Shown: positions 49,096-61,337, numbered from the stretch's first letter. The stretch: DNA of 64,000 bases from Sphagnum compactum (GCA_965153455.1 OZ234497.1:10788001-10852000), one strand, 5' to 3'. Notes: generated by a model from the letters alone, not told the origin. Translations and numbers: made by a program.

Positions 49096-49539
49096 AAAAG
49101 ATGTGACAACCACTCAGCTTGAATACCTCCAGGTATGACCAATGGTGATATTCTTTTTGAAACCCATCTCCTCATTCTCAGTGAGAACTGAGAACCATTC
49201 GTTCGAAACCTTTTTTTAATTGCACCCCTATCAATGTATTAAAAAGTAATAGGGTCAAGGTTTTAGTAATTAGTGAGAAATAGGTGTAGATTGTTAGGTA
49301 CGGTTAGAAGGAAAATTAATTAATTAGGTTTATTGGAAGGGCCATTGTAGAACTATTGCTTGAGTGGTGGCTTTTTTCTCACGCTTTTCTCTTTAATAGA
49401 ATAAAAAGGATGTTTAGCATCCCTACTATTTAATGAATGGACCTGTTTTTTTTTTTTTGGTTAATGACAATTAATTAGTTCTTTATTTAGTCAAAGCTTA
49501 ATCACCTTTTTCTTGTGCATTGCTTCCTTGTTGTGTGCT

Positions 49540-50160
49540 TGTGATGTTTTTTTTAGTGCATGCTTGTTGTGTGTTTCTAGTTTCTTCAACATCTCCTAGT
49601 TTTGCACTCCTAATGTGTTTTTAATGCTTCCTTATTGTGCACTCTTAGTGTTTTTCAAAGTCTTCTTGTTGTGCATTCCTAATGTTTTTGAGTGCCTCTT
49701 TGCTATGTGTTTCAAATGTTTTTAATTGTTTGTTTGCTATGTGCTCATGGTGCTTTTCAACACCTCCTTGTTGTGTGTTATTGGTGTTATTTAGCACCTC
49801 CTAGCTATGGATATTCAATGTTGTTCATCATCTACTTCTTGTGCGTTCTTGTTGATCTTCAATGCCACCTTGTTGGGCGCTCCTAATATTCTTTAATGCT
49901 TGTTTTTTGTGTGTTTTTAATTATCTTCAATTCTTCTTTGTTATGGGCTCCTTGTGATTTTCAAGGCATGTTTGTTATGCAATCCTAGTGATTTTCATCA
50001 CTTCCTTACTATACGTTCATGATGTTCTTTGACAATTCCTTCTTATGTGTTCCTAGTTTCCTCATCACCTTACTAATCATGTACCTTTCTAACCTCCTAG
50101 TGTTTTTCATCACCTTTTTGTTGTGCGCTTCTAATGCTCTTTGTTCCTTTTTTAATTGTT
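49540..50160. repeat. Degenerate minisatellite, CCTTGTTGTGYGCTCCTAATG-type units
   Basis: About 20 units of roughly 30-35 bp (CACCTCCTTGTTGTGTGTT…TTTTTCAA). The reverse complement resembles the AACAAGG units upstream of the first hAT copy. ORFs across it are composition artefacts. Confidence 0.75.
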
Positions 50161-50489
50161 ACTCCTCCACCCCCCTCCCCCCTCCTTTTTTTTATGCCAG
50201 TGTGCAAGTTTAGAAAAGATTTTTTGCAGTTTTTTTTTTCAATTACCAACCTCAAGTAAAATTTTTTCTTTAGTTTCTTTCTATAAGTGCTTTTTTTCTT
50301 CCTTTTTCTTTTCTTTTTTTTGTTTTTCTCATTGTGTATGTTCTACTATTGTTTTTCTACAGGCATGGGAAAAGAAAAGGAAGCGATTTTTTGCTTCCAT
50401 TTTTTTTAACAAGGTGGGTTTTCATTTTATTTTCTCTTTTTTTCATTATGAATGTTTTTTCTTTTGCTTTTGTTTTGCAATTTTTATTT

Positions 50490-50640
50490 TTAATTGTAGA
50501 TTTGTTAAATATTCAACATGTATGTGTCATGTGTAGGACTAGAACCCCACTTGCACAAAAATTTATCACACATTTTAACTATCATACATTTTTTTCACAT
50601 CTTTTATGTGATGGAAAGAGGAGGAAAAAAAAGTTTGTGA
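50490..50640 (+). pseudogene. Possible BED-finger remnant of a third hAT transposase
   Basis: In one plus frame NIQHVCVMC is followed by RTPLAQKFITHFNYHTFFSHLL. This parallels the first transposase (FENTQIMCCIFC…PRTQARKGFIFYYKTNEYFFKKH) in C-x2-C, the AxKxFI segment and the distal His. It lies downstream of a hAT terminus and a matching minisatellite, in the expected order for an element in plus orientation. The similarity is short and the rest of the protein was not recognised. Confidence 0.35.
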
Positions 50641-51339
50641 TTTTTCCCTATAAATGTTTAAGCCTAATAGTTTTTGCCTTATGGACATAAAAAAATGTTA
50701 GAAGAAGAATTTATGTGCTTTTCTTTTTTTTACTTTTTTGATTTAAAATTTTGAAAATGAAAAATTTAGTGTTTGAAATAATAGACCTTTTGATAAGTGT
50801 TGTTGAAAACCAAATTATGAAAATTATCAATTAAATCAACTTGTTTATTATATTGGTATATAGTTGAAAGCATTTTTCAACTGGGTGGTCATTTGCTGAA
50901 TATTCATGACATCAACAATGTCTCCAAGTTAAATGTTCAACTATGTTGGTAAACATTGTGAAACATGTTTCAATTAAAAGGTCGTTTTCAAAATATTCTT
51001 GGCATTTAAGGTTTTTTAGTTGGCATACAGTCAAGACATTGACTAGTGTTCAACTATTTTGTTGACACCATCGACACACATATATGGATGATAAAATGTA
51101 TTAAAGGAAGGACAAAATGTAGTCTTGTTTGTAACTTTGTTGCAACTATTTCTTTCAACTAGGTTAAACAATTATTAAGCATTTTGAGAACTGACACTTT
51201 GAAACTTGGGTGACATTATTTTTTGTAACTTTTTAAAACCTTCACTAAGTCTACTAAAGATTAAAAATTTTGAAAAAAATGACTTAAGGTGGGTTTCATT
51301 CTTTTGAAAAACAAATGTTTAATAAATGGATAAAATTTT

Positions 51340-54300
51340 TGCTAATATAATAATAGTACCTACTAAGCTATTTTCAATTATTATATGGTTATTTTTCATT
51401 AATTTAAATTATTTCACCTTACATTATTATGGTTATTTTCAATTACTTTTGGCTATTTTTGGTTATTTCACCTTAGGCTACTTATGATTATTCTAAGTTA
51501 CTTTTGGTTATTTTAACTTATTTCACCTTAGGCTATTTTCGGCTATTGTAAGTGTTTTTTTTGTTATTCTATTTTTTTTTGCTATTGTAAATTATTTCAC
51601 TTTAGGCTACTTGCAGCTATTATAAGTTACTTTTGGTTATTCTAAGTTATTTTTCTTAGGCTATTTTTTATTATATGAAACTATTATTGGTTACTTTTGG
51701 CTATTGAAGGTTATTTCACCTTATGTTATTATTGGCAATTCTAGTTTATTATAGGTTATTTCACTTTTAAGTTACTTTTGTCTATTATAGATTATTTCAC
51801 CCTAGATTTTTTTTGGTAATCCTAAACAATTCTAATATATGGCTATTGGTTGTTCTTTTATTGGGGCTATTGGTGGTTATTAATGGTTATCGGTACCTAT
51901 TATATTTGTGGCTATTAATGGTTATTTTATTGGTGGTTATTAGTGGTTATTAGTGGTTATTCTTTTAATGGTTATTGGTGGTTATTCTATTTGATTACTA
52001 ATAGCTATTCTATTAGTGGTTATTGATGGATATTTTATTAATGATTATTGGTGGCTATTTTATTTGGCTACTAATAATTATTCTATTAGTGGTTATTGAT
52101 GGATATTATATTAATGGCTATTGATAGCTATTTTATTGGTGGTCATTAGTGGTTATTCTATTATTAGCTATTGGTGGTTATTCTATTAATGGATATTGGT
52201 GGTTATTCTATTAATGGCTATTGACGGTTATTCTATTAATGATTATTTTGTTTATTCTATTAATGACTATTGGTGTCTATTCTATTAATGACTATTGGTG
52301 TCTATTCTATTAATGACTATTGGTGTCTATTCTATCGATGACTATTGGTGTCTATTATACCAATGACTATTGGGGGCTATTCTATTAATGGTTATTAGCG
52401 TCTATTTTATTAATGGTTATTAGCGTCTATTCTATTAATGGCTATTGACGACTATTCTATTAATGACTATTGGTGTTTATTCTATTAATGGCTATTGATG
52501 GATATTCTATTGGTTGATATTGGTGCTTATTAATGGCTATTATATTAGTGCCTATTGGTGACTATTATATTAATGCTTATTGGTGGCTATTATATTAATG
52601 CCTATTGGTGGCTATTATAGTAACGCCTATTGGGGGCTATTATATTAGTGCATATTCGTGGTTATTTTATTAATGATTATTAGTGGTTATTCTATTAATG
52701 GCTATTAATAGTTATTCTATTAGTGGCTATTGGTTGTTATTCTATTAATGGTTATTCTATTGGTGGTTATTCTATTAATGACTATTGGTGGCTATTCTAT
52801 TAATGACTATTGGTGGTTATTTTATTAATGACTATTGGTAGTTATTCTATTAATGGCTATTAATGATTATTTTATTAATGGTTATTCATAGATATTTTAT
52901 TGGTGGATATTGGTGGTTATTGTATTAATGGTTCATGGATATTCTATCGGTGGACATTGGTGCTTATTAATGGTTATTATATTAGTGGTTATGGGTGGTT
53001 ATTTTATTGGTGGATATTGGTGATTGTTAATGGTTATTATATTAGTGGCTATTGGTGGCTATTCTATTAGTGGATATTGATAATTATTGGTGGTTATTAA
53101 TGGTTATTAATGGTTATTATTGGATATTTTATTGGGGATATTGGTGGTTATTGATGATTATTCTATAGATGGTTATTGGTGGTTAGTCCATGTAAGCCAT
53201 TGGTGGTTATTTTATTGGTGGATATTGGTGGTGATTAATGACTATTTTATTGATGGCTATTGGTGGTTATTCCATTTTAAACCATTGGTGGTTATTTTAT
53301 TGATGCTTATTGGTGACTATTTTATTGATGGCTATTGGTGGTTATTTCATTGTAAACCATTAGTGGTTATTTTATTGATGCTTATTGGTGACTATTTTAT
53401 TGATGGCTATTGATGGTTATTCCATTTTAAACCATTGGTGGTTATTTTATTGATGCTTATTGGTGACTATTTTATTGATGGCTATTGATGGTTATTCCAT
53501 TTTAAACCATTGGTGGTTATTTTATTGATGCTTATTGGTGACTATTTTATTGATGGCTATTGGTGGTTATTTCATTGTAAACCATTAGTGGTTATTTTAT
53601 TGATGATTATTGGTGACTATTTTATTGATGGCTATTGATGGTTATTCCATTTTAAACCATTGGTGGTTATTTTATTGATGCTTATTGGTGACTATTTTAT
53701 TGATGGCTATTGGTGGTTATTCCATTTTAAACCATTGGTGGTTATTTTATTGATGCCTATTGGTGACTATTTTATTGATGGCTATTGATGGTTATTCCAT
53801 TTTAAACCATTGGTGGTTATTTTATTGATGCTTATTGGTGACTATTTTATTGATGGCTATTGATGGTTATTCCATTTTAAACCATTGGTGGTTATTTTAT
53901 TGATGCTTATTGGTGACTATTTTATTGATGGCTATTGGTGGTTATTTCATTGTAAACCATTAATGGTTATTTTATTGATGATTATTGGTGACTATTTTAT
54001 TGATGGTTATTGATGGTTATTCCATTTTAAACCATTGGTGGTTATTTTATTGATGCCTATTGGTGACTATTTTATTGATGGCTATTGATGGTTATTCCAT
54101 TTTAAACCATTGGTGGTTATTTTATTGATGCCTATTGGTGACTATTTTATTGATGGCTATTGATGGTTATTCCATTTTAAACCATTGGTGGTTATTTTAT
54201 TGATGCCTATTGGTGACTATTTTATTGATGGCTATTGGTGGTTATTTCATTGTAAACCATTAGTGATTATTTTATTGATGGCTATTGGTGATTATTAATG

Positions 54301-54670
54301 TTATTATATTAGTGGTTATTGGTGACTATTCTATTGATGGCTAATGGTGGTTATTCAATTATGAGCCATTTAGTGATTATTTATTGGTGGCTGTTGATGG
54401 TTATTGTATTGGTGGTTATTAATGGTTATTTTATTAATGGTTGTAGGTGGTTATCGTATTATAAGTTATTGTTGGTTATTATATGTTATGTTACGATTAT
54501 TGGTGATTATTTTATTATAAATTATTGTTGGATATTTTATGTTATAATATCATAAGCTATTGGCAGTTATTATATTGTAAGGTATTTTAAATTATTTTTC
54601 ATAGGTTATTATTTTCTAATCTAAATTATTTTTACCTTAGGTCATTATATTTTATTTTAGATTATTTTAA
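51340..54670. repeat. Large degenerate minisatellite, TTATTGGTGG-type units of about 12-13 bp
   Basis: About 3.3 kb of related short units. The left part has GGTTATTTCACCTTAGGCTA words (51.4-51.8 kb). The middle has TATTAATGGCTATTGGTGG units (51.85-53.2 kb). The core is the 75-bp array listed separately, and the right part (54.3-54.67 kb) decays to GTTATTTTAAGTTATT. No gene content. Confidence 0.9.
53272..54247. repeat. 75-bp higher-order tandem array, 13 exact-length units
   Basis: The marker CCATTTTAAACC (or variant TCATTGTAAACC) recurs at 53272, 53347, 53422, 53497, 53572, 53647, 53722, 53797, 53872, 53947, 54022, 54097, 54172 and 54247, always 75 bp apart with no indel. A half-matching unit precedes it at 53188. 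Each unit is itself built of about six 12-13 bp subunits. The variant marker appears at 53347, 53572, 53947 and 54247, a superimposed pattern of 3, 5 and 4 units. Part of one frame is open because 75 is divisible by three, but later units carry TGA. Confidence 0.95.
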
Positions 54671-54990
54671 GTTATTATAATTAGGATAAAATAATTTATA
54701 ATAACATAAAGTAAAATGACCTTGAATAACTTAAATTACAACTTGAAATTACATATATTAATTTTAAATAAATAACCCAAGGTATAGCCTAAAGTTAGTT
54801 GAATAATTTAATTTATAATAACTTAAAAACTTATAATAAGCTAGTTAAGATACCTTAAGGTAAAATAACATATAATAGTTTAGGGTACAATAATTTATAA
54901 TAGCCTATAATAATTTATAATAACATAAAATATAAGTTAGAATAATTAAAGTAACTTAAAATAATATAGGGTATATCATAAAGTACCATA
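54600..54990. repeat. Inverted continuation of the minisatellite
   Basis: Up to about 54670 the words are GGTCATTATATTTTATTTTAG and AAGTTATTATAA. Beyond it they appear as the complement (TAATTTATAATAACATAAAG, AAAATGACCTTGAATAAC, CCAAGGTATAGCC), so the array flips strand around 54670. Confidence 0.65.
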
Positions 54991-55029
54991 TATAAAATAT
55001 TTTTAAAAACATAAAAATAAACCTATTTA

Positions 55030-55210
55030 CTATAGTGAATTATAATAGTGAATTATGTTAACTAGTGATGAAACATGATATTTACATAGTGATATTATAA
55101 TGAAATAACTTTCACCGGCGTGAAATCAGTAAAATGTAATGAACTTATTTCACTTTTAAGGTCCTATAGTGATTTAGGCTAGTGAATTGCACCCCACTTT
55201 TGTAGTAGTG
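55030..55210. mobile_element. CACTA-like transposon terminus
   Basis: CCCCACTTTTGTAGTAGTG ends at 55210 and reads inverted as CACTACTACAAAAGTGGGG, a typical En/Spm (CACTA) end. The adjoining 180 bp contain seven TAGTGA repeats (for example in 55036-55110 and 55167-55185), like subterminal transposase-binding repeats. The other terminus was not found upstream, so the element may be truncated or very large. Confidence 0.55.
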
Positions 55211-56540
55211 ATTATTTTTTGAAATGTCCATCATTGTTTTTCCTAGTGATACCCTACAAATACCCGTTGAATATCATGAAGGGGGTTACAAAAATGTGCA
55301 AAATTTTTATGCCATTTAAAGACCTTGGGGCTGACATTACCATATTTGGATATGTGTTCAACTTTGCCTCATTGAGCCCTTATAGTAATAATGCCTACCC
55401 CTACATGATTTACTTTACACTAAAAGAACTGACATAATTTTGGTAGGAAAGAATTGGTTGAATTGATATGTATCCTAACTATGAACCCCAAGTATAGTAA
55501 AAAGTTTGCCATGGGTCCAATTCTCAAGATTAAAAGTCCAGGGTGAATAGGGTTTGAATATAAGTTAGGTAGGATCTAGGTCTATGCTAGTGTTGATTAA
55601 TTATTAAATGAAAATTTGGAATTGGGCAAATTTAAGTCCAAGGCAAATATTAACTAAGTTTATACCCAAATTGATACTCATTTATTAATATATCAAATTT
55701 GAAAGAACCGATTCATAAATAATCGTATTCTTTTGGGGTGAAAGCATAATCAAGTATACAACAAAAATAGTAATGAATAATTGTAATCATATTTTTACAC
55801 ATATATGCAAGAAAGTAGAGTTGAAACATTTTCAATCATTGTCAAACCATCATGATGCACAATATTGAGTTTATAATATGTTATATACAAAATTTGGAAA
55901 CTTTAGTGTACTAAAAGTAGGTCAAAAATATTTTTGAAATTGAATGGTGGAATTGTGTTCAAAAATATTTTTACATTAAAAAATTGATATATTCTTATTT
56001 TTACCCCAAAAGTTGACAGTGCATAAGTAAATTTTAAATGGCCATTAACTAAGAAAGTAAAAAAAATCAATATTTCATCTACTTGCAGCCAACTTTGTTT
56101 CTTTGGGCCACCCAGAAAGTAAAAAAAAATCTACTTGCAATTTTTAAAAATCTACTTAAATATACTTTAAACATGTGATTCTTCAATATCATTGACATAA
56201 ATTCAAAAAATATGTTCATTGATCATTAAATTAAATAATATTTTAAAATTTGATATGTTAAGGCATGATTTATGGTTATTTTACAATTTTCTTAACAAAG
56301 ATCACAAAATGTATACTTGATCATGTTTTCACCCTTTGACACATTTTAAATTTTGAACATTGGTTGGGTTATATTATTAAACCATCGAAACTTGTTTTCA
56401 CTTAAGCTCTAAGTTAAGATTAAGTTAGTTAGATATGGTTAATGTTAGGGTTTAGGGTACTACCACCACTATATTGCACAAGGGGTTGAAGATGAAAAAT
56501 GTGGGTTCTATAAAAGCCCAAATGTTCATTTAAGCCCACA
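55211..56540. other. AT-rich DNA, no gene recognised
   Basis: No supported ORF. Contains a GTTAGGGTTTAGGG string near 56443. Confidence 0.4.
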
Positions 56541-56599
56541 CTTCTTTGTGTTTTTTTTTTTTTTTTTTTCTAACTTACTTTCTTTTTGTTTTCTTATGC

Positions 56600-57065
56600 A
56601 CCTTACTACTTCTTATTGCCTTGTTTTGTTACGCATATTCCAACTCATCGTCACCTTGTTGCTACCTGCCATCACCTTGTTGCTTGCCATTGCCTTGTTG
56701 CTCGTTGTTGCCTTCTTCTTGTTTGTTGTTGCCTGGCTACTATTTTTCATGATTGCATTGTTATTCATCATCAGATTAGTGTTGATGTTGTCACCTTGTT
56801 GCCAATGTCACCTTGTTGATGTTTGTCATCACCTTGTACTACTCATTATCGCCTTCTCAATGCCTTCATCACCTTGTTATTGTTTTTCATCACCCTATTG
56901 CCCTATTATTGTTCATCACCACCCTATTGTTTTTCCTACAAGGTATCAACAATATTTATGTTTATCATTGTGTTGTTATTCATCATCACCTTGTTACTTG
57001 TATCGATTTCCCCTTATTGTGATAATGGTACCTCCCTCTACCTTCAATGTGCAAGTTGCTGATAG
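56600..57065. repeat. Degenerate minisatellite, CACCTTGTTGC-type units
   Basis: Units such as CATCACCTTGTTGCTTG and GCCTTGTTGCTCGTTGTTGCC recur irregularly. The complement GCAACAAGGTG matches the minisatellite in the first hAT element, so this may mark the 5' part of another decayed copy in plus orientation. Confidence 0.7.
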
Positions 57066-59905
57066 TTGATGTTTTGTGAAGGTTGCAACAATGACAACCT
57101 TTACATTTTTCAAAAATGAATTTTTTTCCTTTTGATTTCATTGTATGCTTTAGGTAGTTTAGGTTTTTTGATTGTTTGTTTATTAAATTTATGTCTATTT
57201 GTTCTTTGTATGTTTCTTTTTATTTGTAAGTATTATTTATAAAGGTTTTGTTTACAAGTTTTGTTATGTTCAAATTTGTTAAGTTTTTTTTGTGTTTTTA
57301 TTATGATTTGCTTCTATAAGATCATTTATTGAAAACTTCACCTTGATTTGAACTGAAAAAGGGAGTAATTTAAACTTTCATTCCTTAAACCCATCTTTGT
57401 AAACAAGGACAACACTTGACACTTGACTTCATCAACATTTTTCTGCATTATGCATCACCTTGAAAAGAGTTAGTGATGAACTTGTAAACGTTTATAATTA
57501 TTTTCAATTTTTGTATGTTTATGGTTTATTGAAATAAAAACACATCACAACAACCAAAATTGGAAGAACATTAATTTTTTTGATTTTATTAACCCTAATC
57601 TGTTAACAAATCCTAAAAATATGGAACTATTCCATGGGGAAGAAAGTCTTAAAATCCTCATGAATGAAAGTGAAATTATATCAAAAATGAAAAATGAAAA
57701 GAAGAGATTTGAAAGGTTTGAAATATTGTCAAATTCACAATCAAAAAATGATCAAACATTAAACATGTAACCCTAAAAATTTTGCATGAACAAATAATCA
57801 ATTGGAAACCTCATGGTAGAAATTCTTTGTGTTGAACATTTTATTGTGTTAATGATGGGTCGAAAGTGGATGTGAATGTTTGCAATTGATGTGTTGTATG
57901 GTGTGTTATAGTAATCCAATGTTTCCTACAATTGGGTGAAAACATAATAAAAGGAACCACGGACGCCAAGGTAAAAGTCCTTTTCCAAGGATTGCACATG
58001 ACATGTGTCATCCTTATGTTGGTTTACAACTTAAAATTTTGTATTTTGAATACCCAATTTAACACTACATGTTAGATATAAATACATTTTAACTACAAAT
58101 TGACTTACATCATATATAGTATGCATTCATGCCCTCTGTCACATAAATATGAACAATTTTGTTAAGCCCACATTTTCAAAATCTAGAATTTTTGGAGTTA
58201 AAAACATATTTGAACAAAATTTGTTCAAATTGGTTATTGAAAAAAAAATGATCAGTTCAAGTCCTTTTGCCCTTCTAATCATCAATATTATATCCTCTTC
58301 AATTTTCAAAAGGAATGATACACATTTGGTAAAAAAAAAAAAAATTGCAAAAAGGAAAAGACCGTCACTTGAATCCAATTGGTGTTTTGTTGTTGTGAAG
58401 TATTCCCACTTCCTTTCTCTCTTCGTTTTGAATTTTCCATTGCGCCAAGTTCTTGTGAATTTGAATCTACTATTGAAAGTCATGTTGGTAGAATGTGTGT
58501 AGGTAAAATGCATGAAAGCTCTATTCAAAAATATGATGAACACATAAAATTGTAGTGAAATGTGGAAGGCAGTGTTAAGCCTACAAGACTTTGAAATGCA
58601 AAATTTGAAGCAACCTTTAAGGTGTAGAATGTAATTAGAGTTCTAAGGCATGTGTGTCATGTGAACTTTGAGACAAGAAGTGTGAATTGCAAGTAAAGCT
58701 TTTAGATTGAAACTTTAAGGTCAAGCTCTAGCGTTGCACACAATCAACTATACTGACTTCCATTATTATATCATTATGCATCCATGGCAAGGGAAGTTGT
58801 CCAATCTTTAGAGAAAGCCTTGACTATTTGGGCAACCCATCTCTTGCACAAGCCCAAAACATTCTTGCATCTAAGGCTCCAATGTTGTGGTAATGGGAAG
58901 ATGAGAGGGGTGTCTTGTCTTGCCAAAGGCCCGTTGGGTGATATGTGTGACCTAATCTACTTTAAGAGATTCATTTGACCCCTTCAACTCCATCAAGGAC
59001 CCTGCTACATCTTGTGGAGTTGAGGGTCAATGAATCAAAGATGACAATATCTTCAATGTTTGAACATTCAAGCATGAGTTCTGAATGTGCTTCAATACTC
59101 ATAATATGTGTTGATTCAGTCAATTGGGCTCCGAATCACTGGCATTATCATTGAAGCTTATACTAGTTTAAAGAGAAGTACACCCACCACAGTCTGAATT
59201 CAGCAATAGCTCAAAGCTCAGGAAGGATGTGGTATGGAACTTCAGAGTTTCCGGTAGCCCAGTTTTGAGCTGCAGAGATATAGATCAGTTGGTGATCAAA
59301 CTAATCCACTCCTACCCACAGTCTTACCATCACTAATGAAAACAATTTCCACTGTATCCCCACCTTGTGGAGAGATATTTTGATCTGCAAAATGGTTTCA
59401 TGGAGTAAATATCATGCCAATCACACTTTTGCAACAGAACCGCATGTAAAATTTTAAGCAGGTCTAATGTCATATATGCTTCTGATGGCTCAACTGAGCA
59501 ACCAAGCTTCAAAGTTCAACAGCCTTAATTAATATCTTCTTTGTGAGTAACAGAGAGAGAAGAACCTAGATTCAAAGAGTAGAGGGATTTCCCTAATCTC
59601 TAAACCTCAATATTTGAAGTCATAGTACCAAAGAACTTTTGTAGATTCAAACAAAAGCTCATGTGGATTCAAACAAGGATTAATCTTTTCTGGGCTGAAG
59701 ATCCCTTCTTCAGCACCACCAGCCGTGAAAACACCAAATGCAGAAGAAATCTAAACCTAGAACAGAAAGAACACTTGCAACACATCGGCCACCCTATTAG
59801 CAGTTTGTGAGAAATTTTTCTTTTCTCAGCTGCAGCTCAGATGCATGTACAAGGCAAAAAAGAGTTTTACAATTTAGCTGAACTGGAATTGGAAACGGCC
59901 CCAGC
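57066..59905. other. Intergenic DNA downstream of the EXORDIUM-like gene
   Basis: AT-rich to about 58.9 kb with no recognised gene. Overlapping ORFs on both strands at 58139-58543 match nothing I know. GC rises from about 59.7 kb, where the EXORDIUM-like 3' UTR should lie. Confidence 0.4.
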
Positions 59906-61213
59906 TTAGACCTGCCCTGCACACTGTTGCGTTGCTGGATTGTAGATCCATGGCAGTAGAAACTGACGACCCTTCACCCCCTGAGCATTGAAGCTAGCTC
60001 CTTTCTTGTTAGTCAAGAGATTGCCAGGGTATCCAGGATATGCACCCTCACCATAGATTCCACCGCAAACGCCTGCGATTTCTAAGGGGTCGTCTGCATC
60101 TCCTTGGAAATAGCCGTTGCCGTACGGATCGGTTGCAGCTCCCGCAATCAGGGATGCCAGTGTGATGATCATTCCATCGATTCCCAAGTCGCTGTTGGGC
60201 GGTTTCAGAGCTGGGGTGTTAGGTCCAGTGCCAGGGGCAGCCTGTGCGTAGGGCCAGTCGCAGAATCCTGGACACTGTTTGACGGCATTGCCGACCCAGG
60301 CGTAAGGGAGAACATGGTTATGAGTCGCCTTCACAGGTGTGGTGTACAAGTGCGTTCCACATTCTTGGCTACAGAAGCCTTGCACTGCAACATTAGCAGC
60401 TGTGAGCACGACGTACAATCCGGATGTGTCTAAAGGAAGCTGACCAGCGGTGATTGCATCTATGACCAGAGCTTCAACATCAGAGACCTTGAGCGTTTTG
60501 CCTTTGATGTACGTAACGTAGTCATACACGTCTCCGGCAATCACGGTTGGTGCAACGGATACCTGTTCTGCGTCCTTGAACCCTTTGGTGATAGCCCACC
60601 AGCCAGCAACAGTGGGGGTTCCCTTCACGGCTTTGCCAGCGAAAGATGCCAAAAACTCCCCCAGTGTAGCTCTTTGACTGGGACTGAAGAGACCGTAATA
60701 GATCAAGTAGACCTTGAGCACCCCTTGCTTGTTCCCTGTGAGTACGGGTCCTTTGTGGTAGGGGACAACCAGCGGTTCAGGCGTGACGAGAAACTTACTG
60801 CTCCCGAGCTTCTTCGATACCGAAAGTTGGCGATGATACGGGAGAACTCGGGCGGCATTCGCCCATTTGGTCTGAAACGGATCAGATCTAGTACCTTCAC
60901 CCACACGACTGACGCCCTGCAATGGACTGTCATCATCCCTCTGATATACTGCAAACGACGGACCAACGCTCCCATGCCAGGGCCACGAAACGATTGTGAG
61001 CAACAGGAACGTAGACAACACCCCGATCACTATATTACGGTTACGGATGGCAGAGCTGAACTTGTTCACTCCCATGACTGCATCCAGCTTCAAAGACGTG
61101 GACGTCAATGACTTCACAGGCAGCTGCTGCTGCAGACTCCCCTTCAACGTCGAGCTTGTCCGAGGTAAAATGGGCTCCTTCATGGTAGAGTTACTCCTCT
61201 GCACCGCCGCCAT
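59906..61213 (-). CDS. EXL: EXORDIUM-like / phosphate-induced protein 1 family, with N-terminal signal anchor
   Basis: A single-exon ORF of 435 residues from ATG at 61213 to stop at 59906. The 17 codons upstream of this Met lack an ATG. The EXO (phi-1) domain covers about 135-435: FLVTPEPLVVPYHKGPVL (141-158), VYLIYYGLFSPSQRA (168-182), VAGWWAITKGF (202-212), VVLTAANVAVQGFCSQECGTH (268-288), YAWVGNAVKQCPGFCDWPY (304-322), PNSDLGIDGMIITLASLIAG (339-358), DPYGNGYFQG (362-371), YPGYPGNLL (392-400) and LPWIYNPATQQC (420-431). Conserved Cys pairs are present, consistent with a secretory protein. Family members promote cell expansion and respond to brassinosteroid, carbon or phosphate status. Instead of a cleavable signal peptide at the extreme N-terminus there are about 60 hydrophilic residues, then a hydrophobic helix at 61-78 (IVIGVLSTFLLLTIVSWP), which suggests a type II membrane anchor. 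Confidence 0.94.
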   Translation of the reverse strand: MAAVQRSNSTMKEPILPRTSSTLKGSLQQQLPVKSLTSTSLKLDAVMGVNKFSSAIRNRNIVIGVLSTFLLLTIVSWPWHGSVGPSFAVYQRDDDSPLQGVSRVGEGTRSDPFQTKWANAARVLPYHRQLSVSKKLGSSKFLVTPEPLVVPYHKGPVLTGNKQGVLKVYLIYYGLFSPSQRATLGEFLASFAGKAVKGTPTVAGWWAITKGFKDAEQVSVAPTVIAGDVYDYVTYIKGKTLKVSDVEALVIDAITAGQLPLDTSGLYVVLTAANVAVQGFCSQECGTHLYTTPVKATHNHVLPYAWVGNAVKQCPGFCDWPYAQAAPGTGPNTPALKPPNSDLGIDGMIITLASLIAGAATDPYGNGYFQGDADDPLEIAGVCGGIYGEGAYPGYPGNLLTNKKGASFNAQGVKGRQFLLPWIYNPATQQCAGQV

Positions 61214-61337
61214 TACTACTTCTTGCAAGACACAAAGAAAATTTGCTGGGCCAGGTACTACCACTTACACCCGCCCGCCAATTCTATTAGAATGCAGTCA
61301 CATTCACAACCAACAAACACAAACACACACAAACCTC

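Noticed and set aside
53120-53413. 97-codon ORF with a 25-residue protein repeat
   Set aside because: The repeat length is simply the 75-bp DNA period; TGA appears in neighbouring units and flanks are non-coding.
53272-54247. CRISPR-like periodicity
   Set aside because: The whole 75-bp unit is conserved with no unique spacers, and the genome is eukaryotic.
56546-57069. Plus-strand ORFs with hydrophobic repeats
   Set aside because: Translation of the CACCTTGTTGC minisatellite.
58139-58543. Overlapping ORFs on both strands
   Set aside because: AT-driven, no recognisable motif in either frame, and no sign of splice structure.
61214-61264. Upstream extension of the EXORDIUM-like ORF by 17 codons
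   Set aside because: It would start at GTG; the ATG at 61213 is the first Met.
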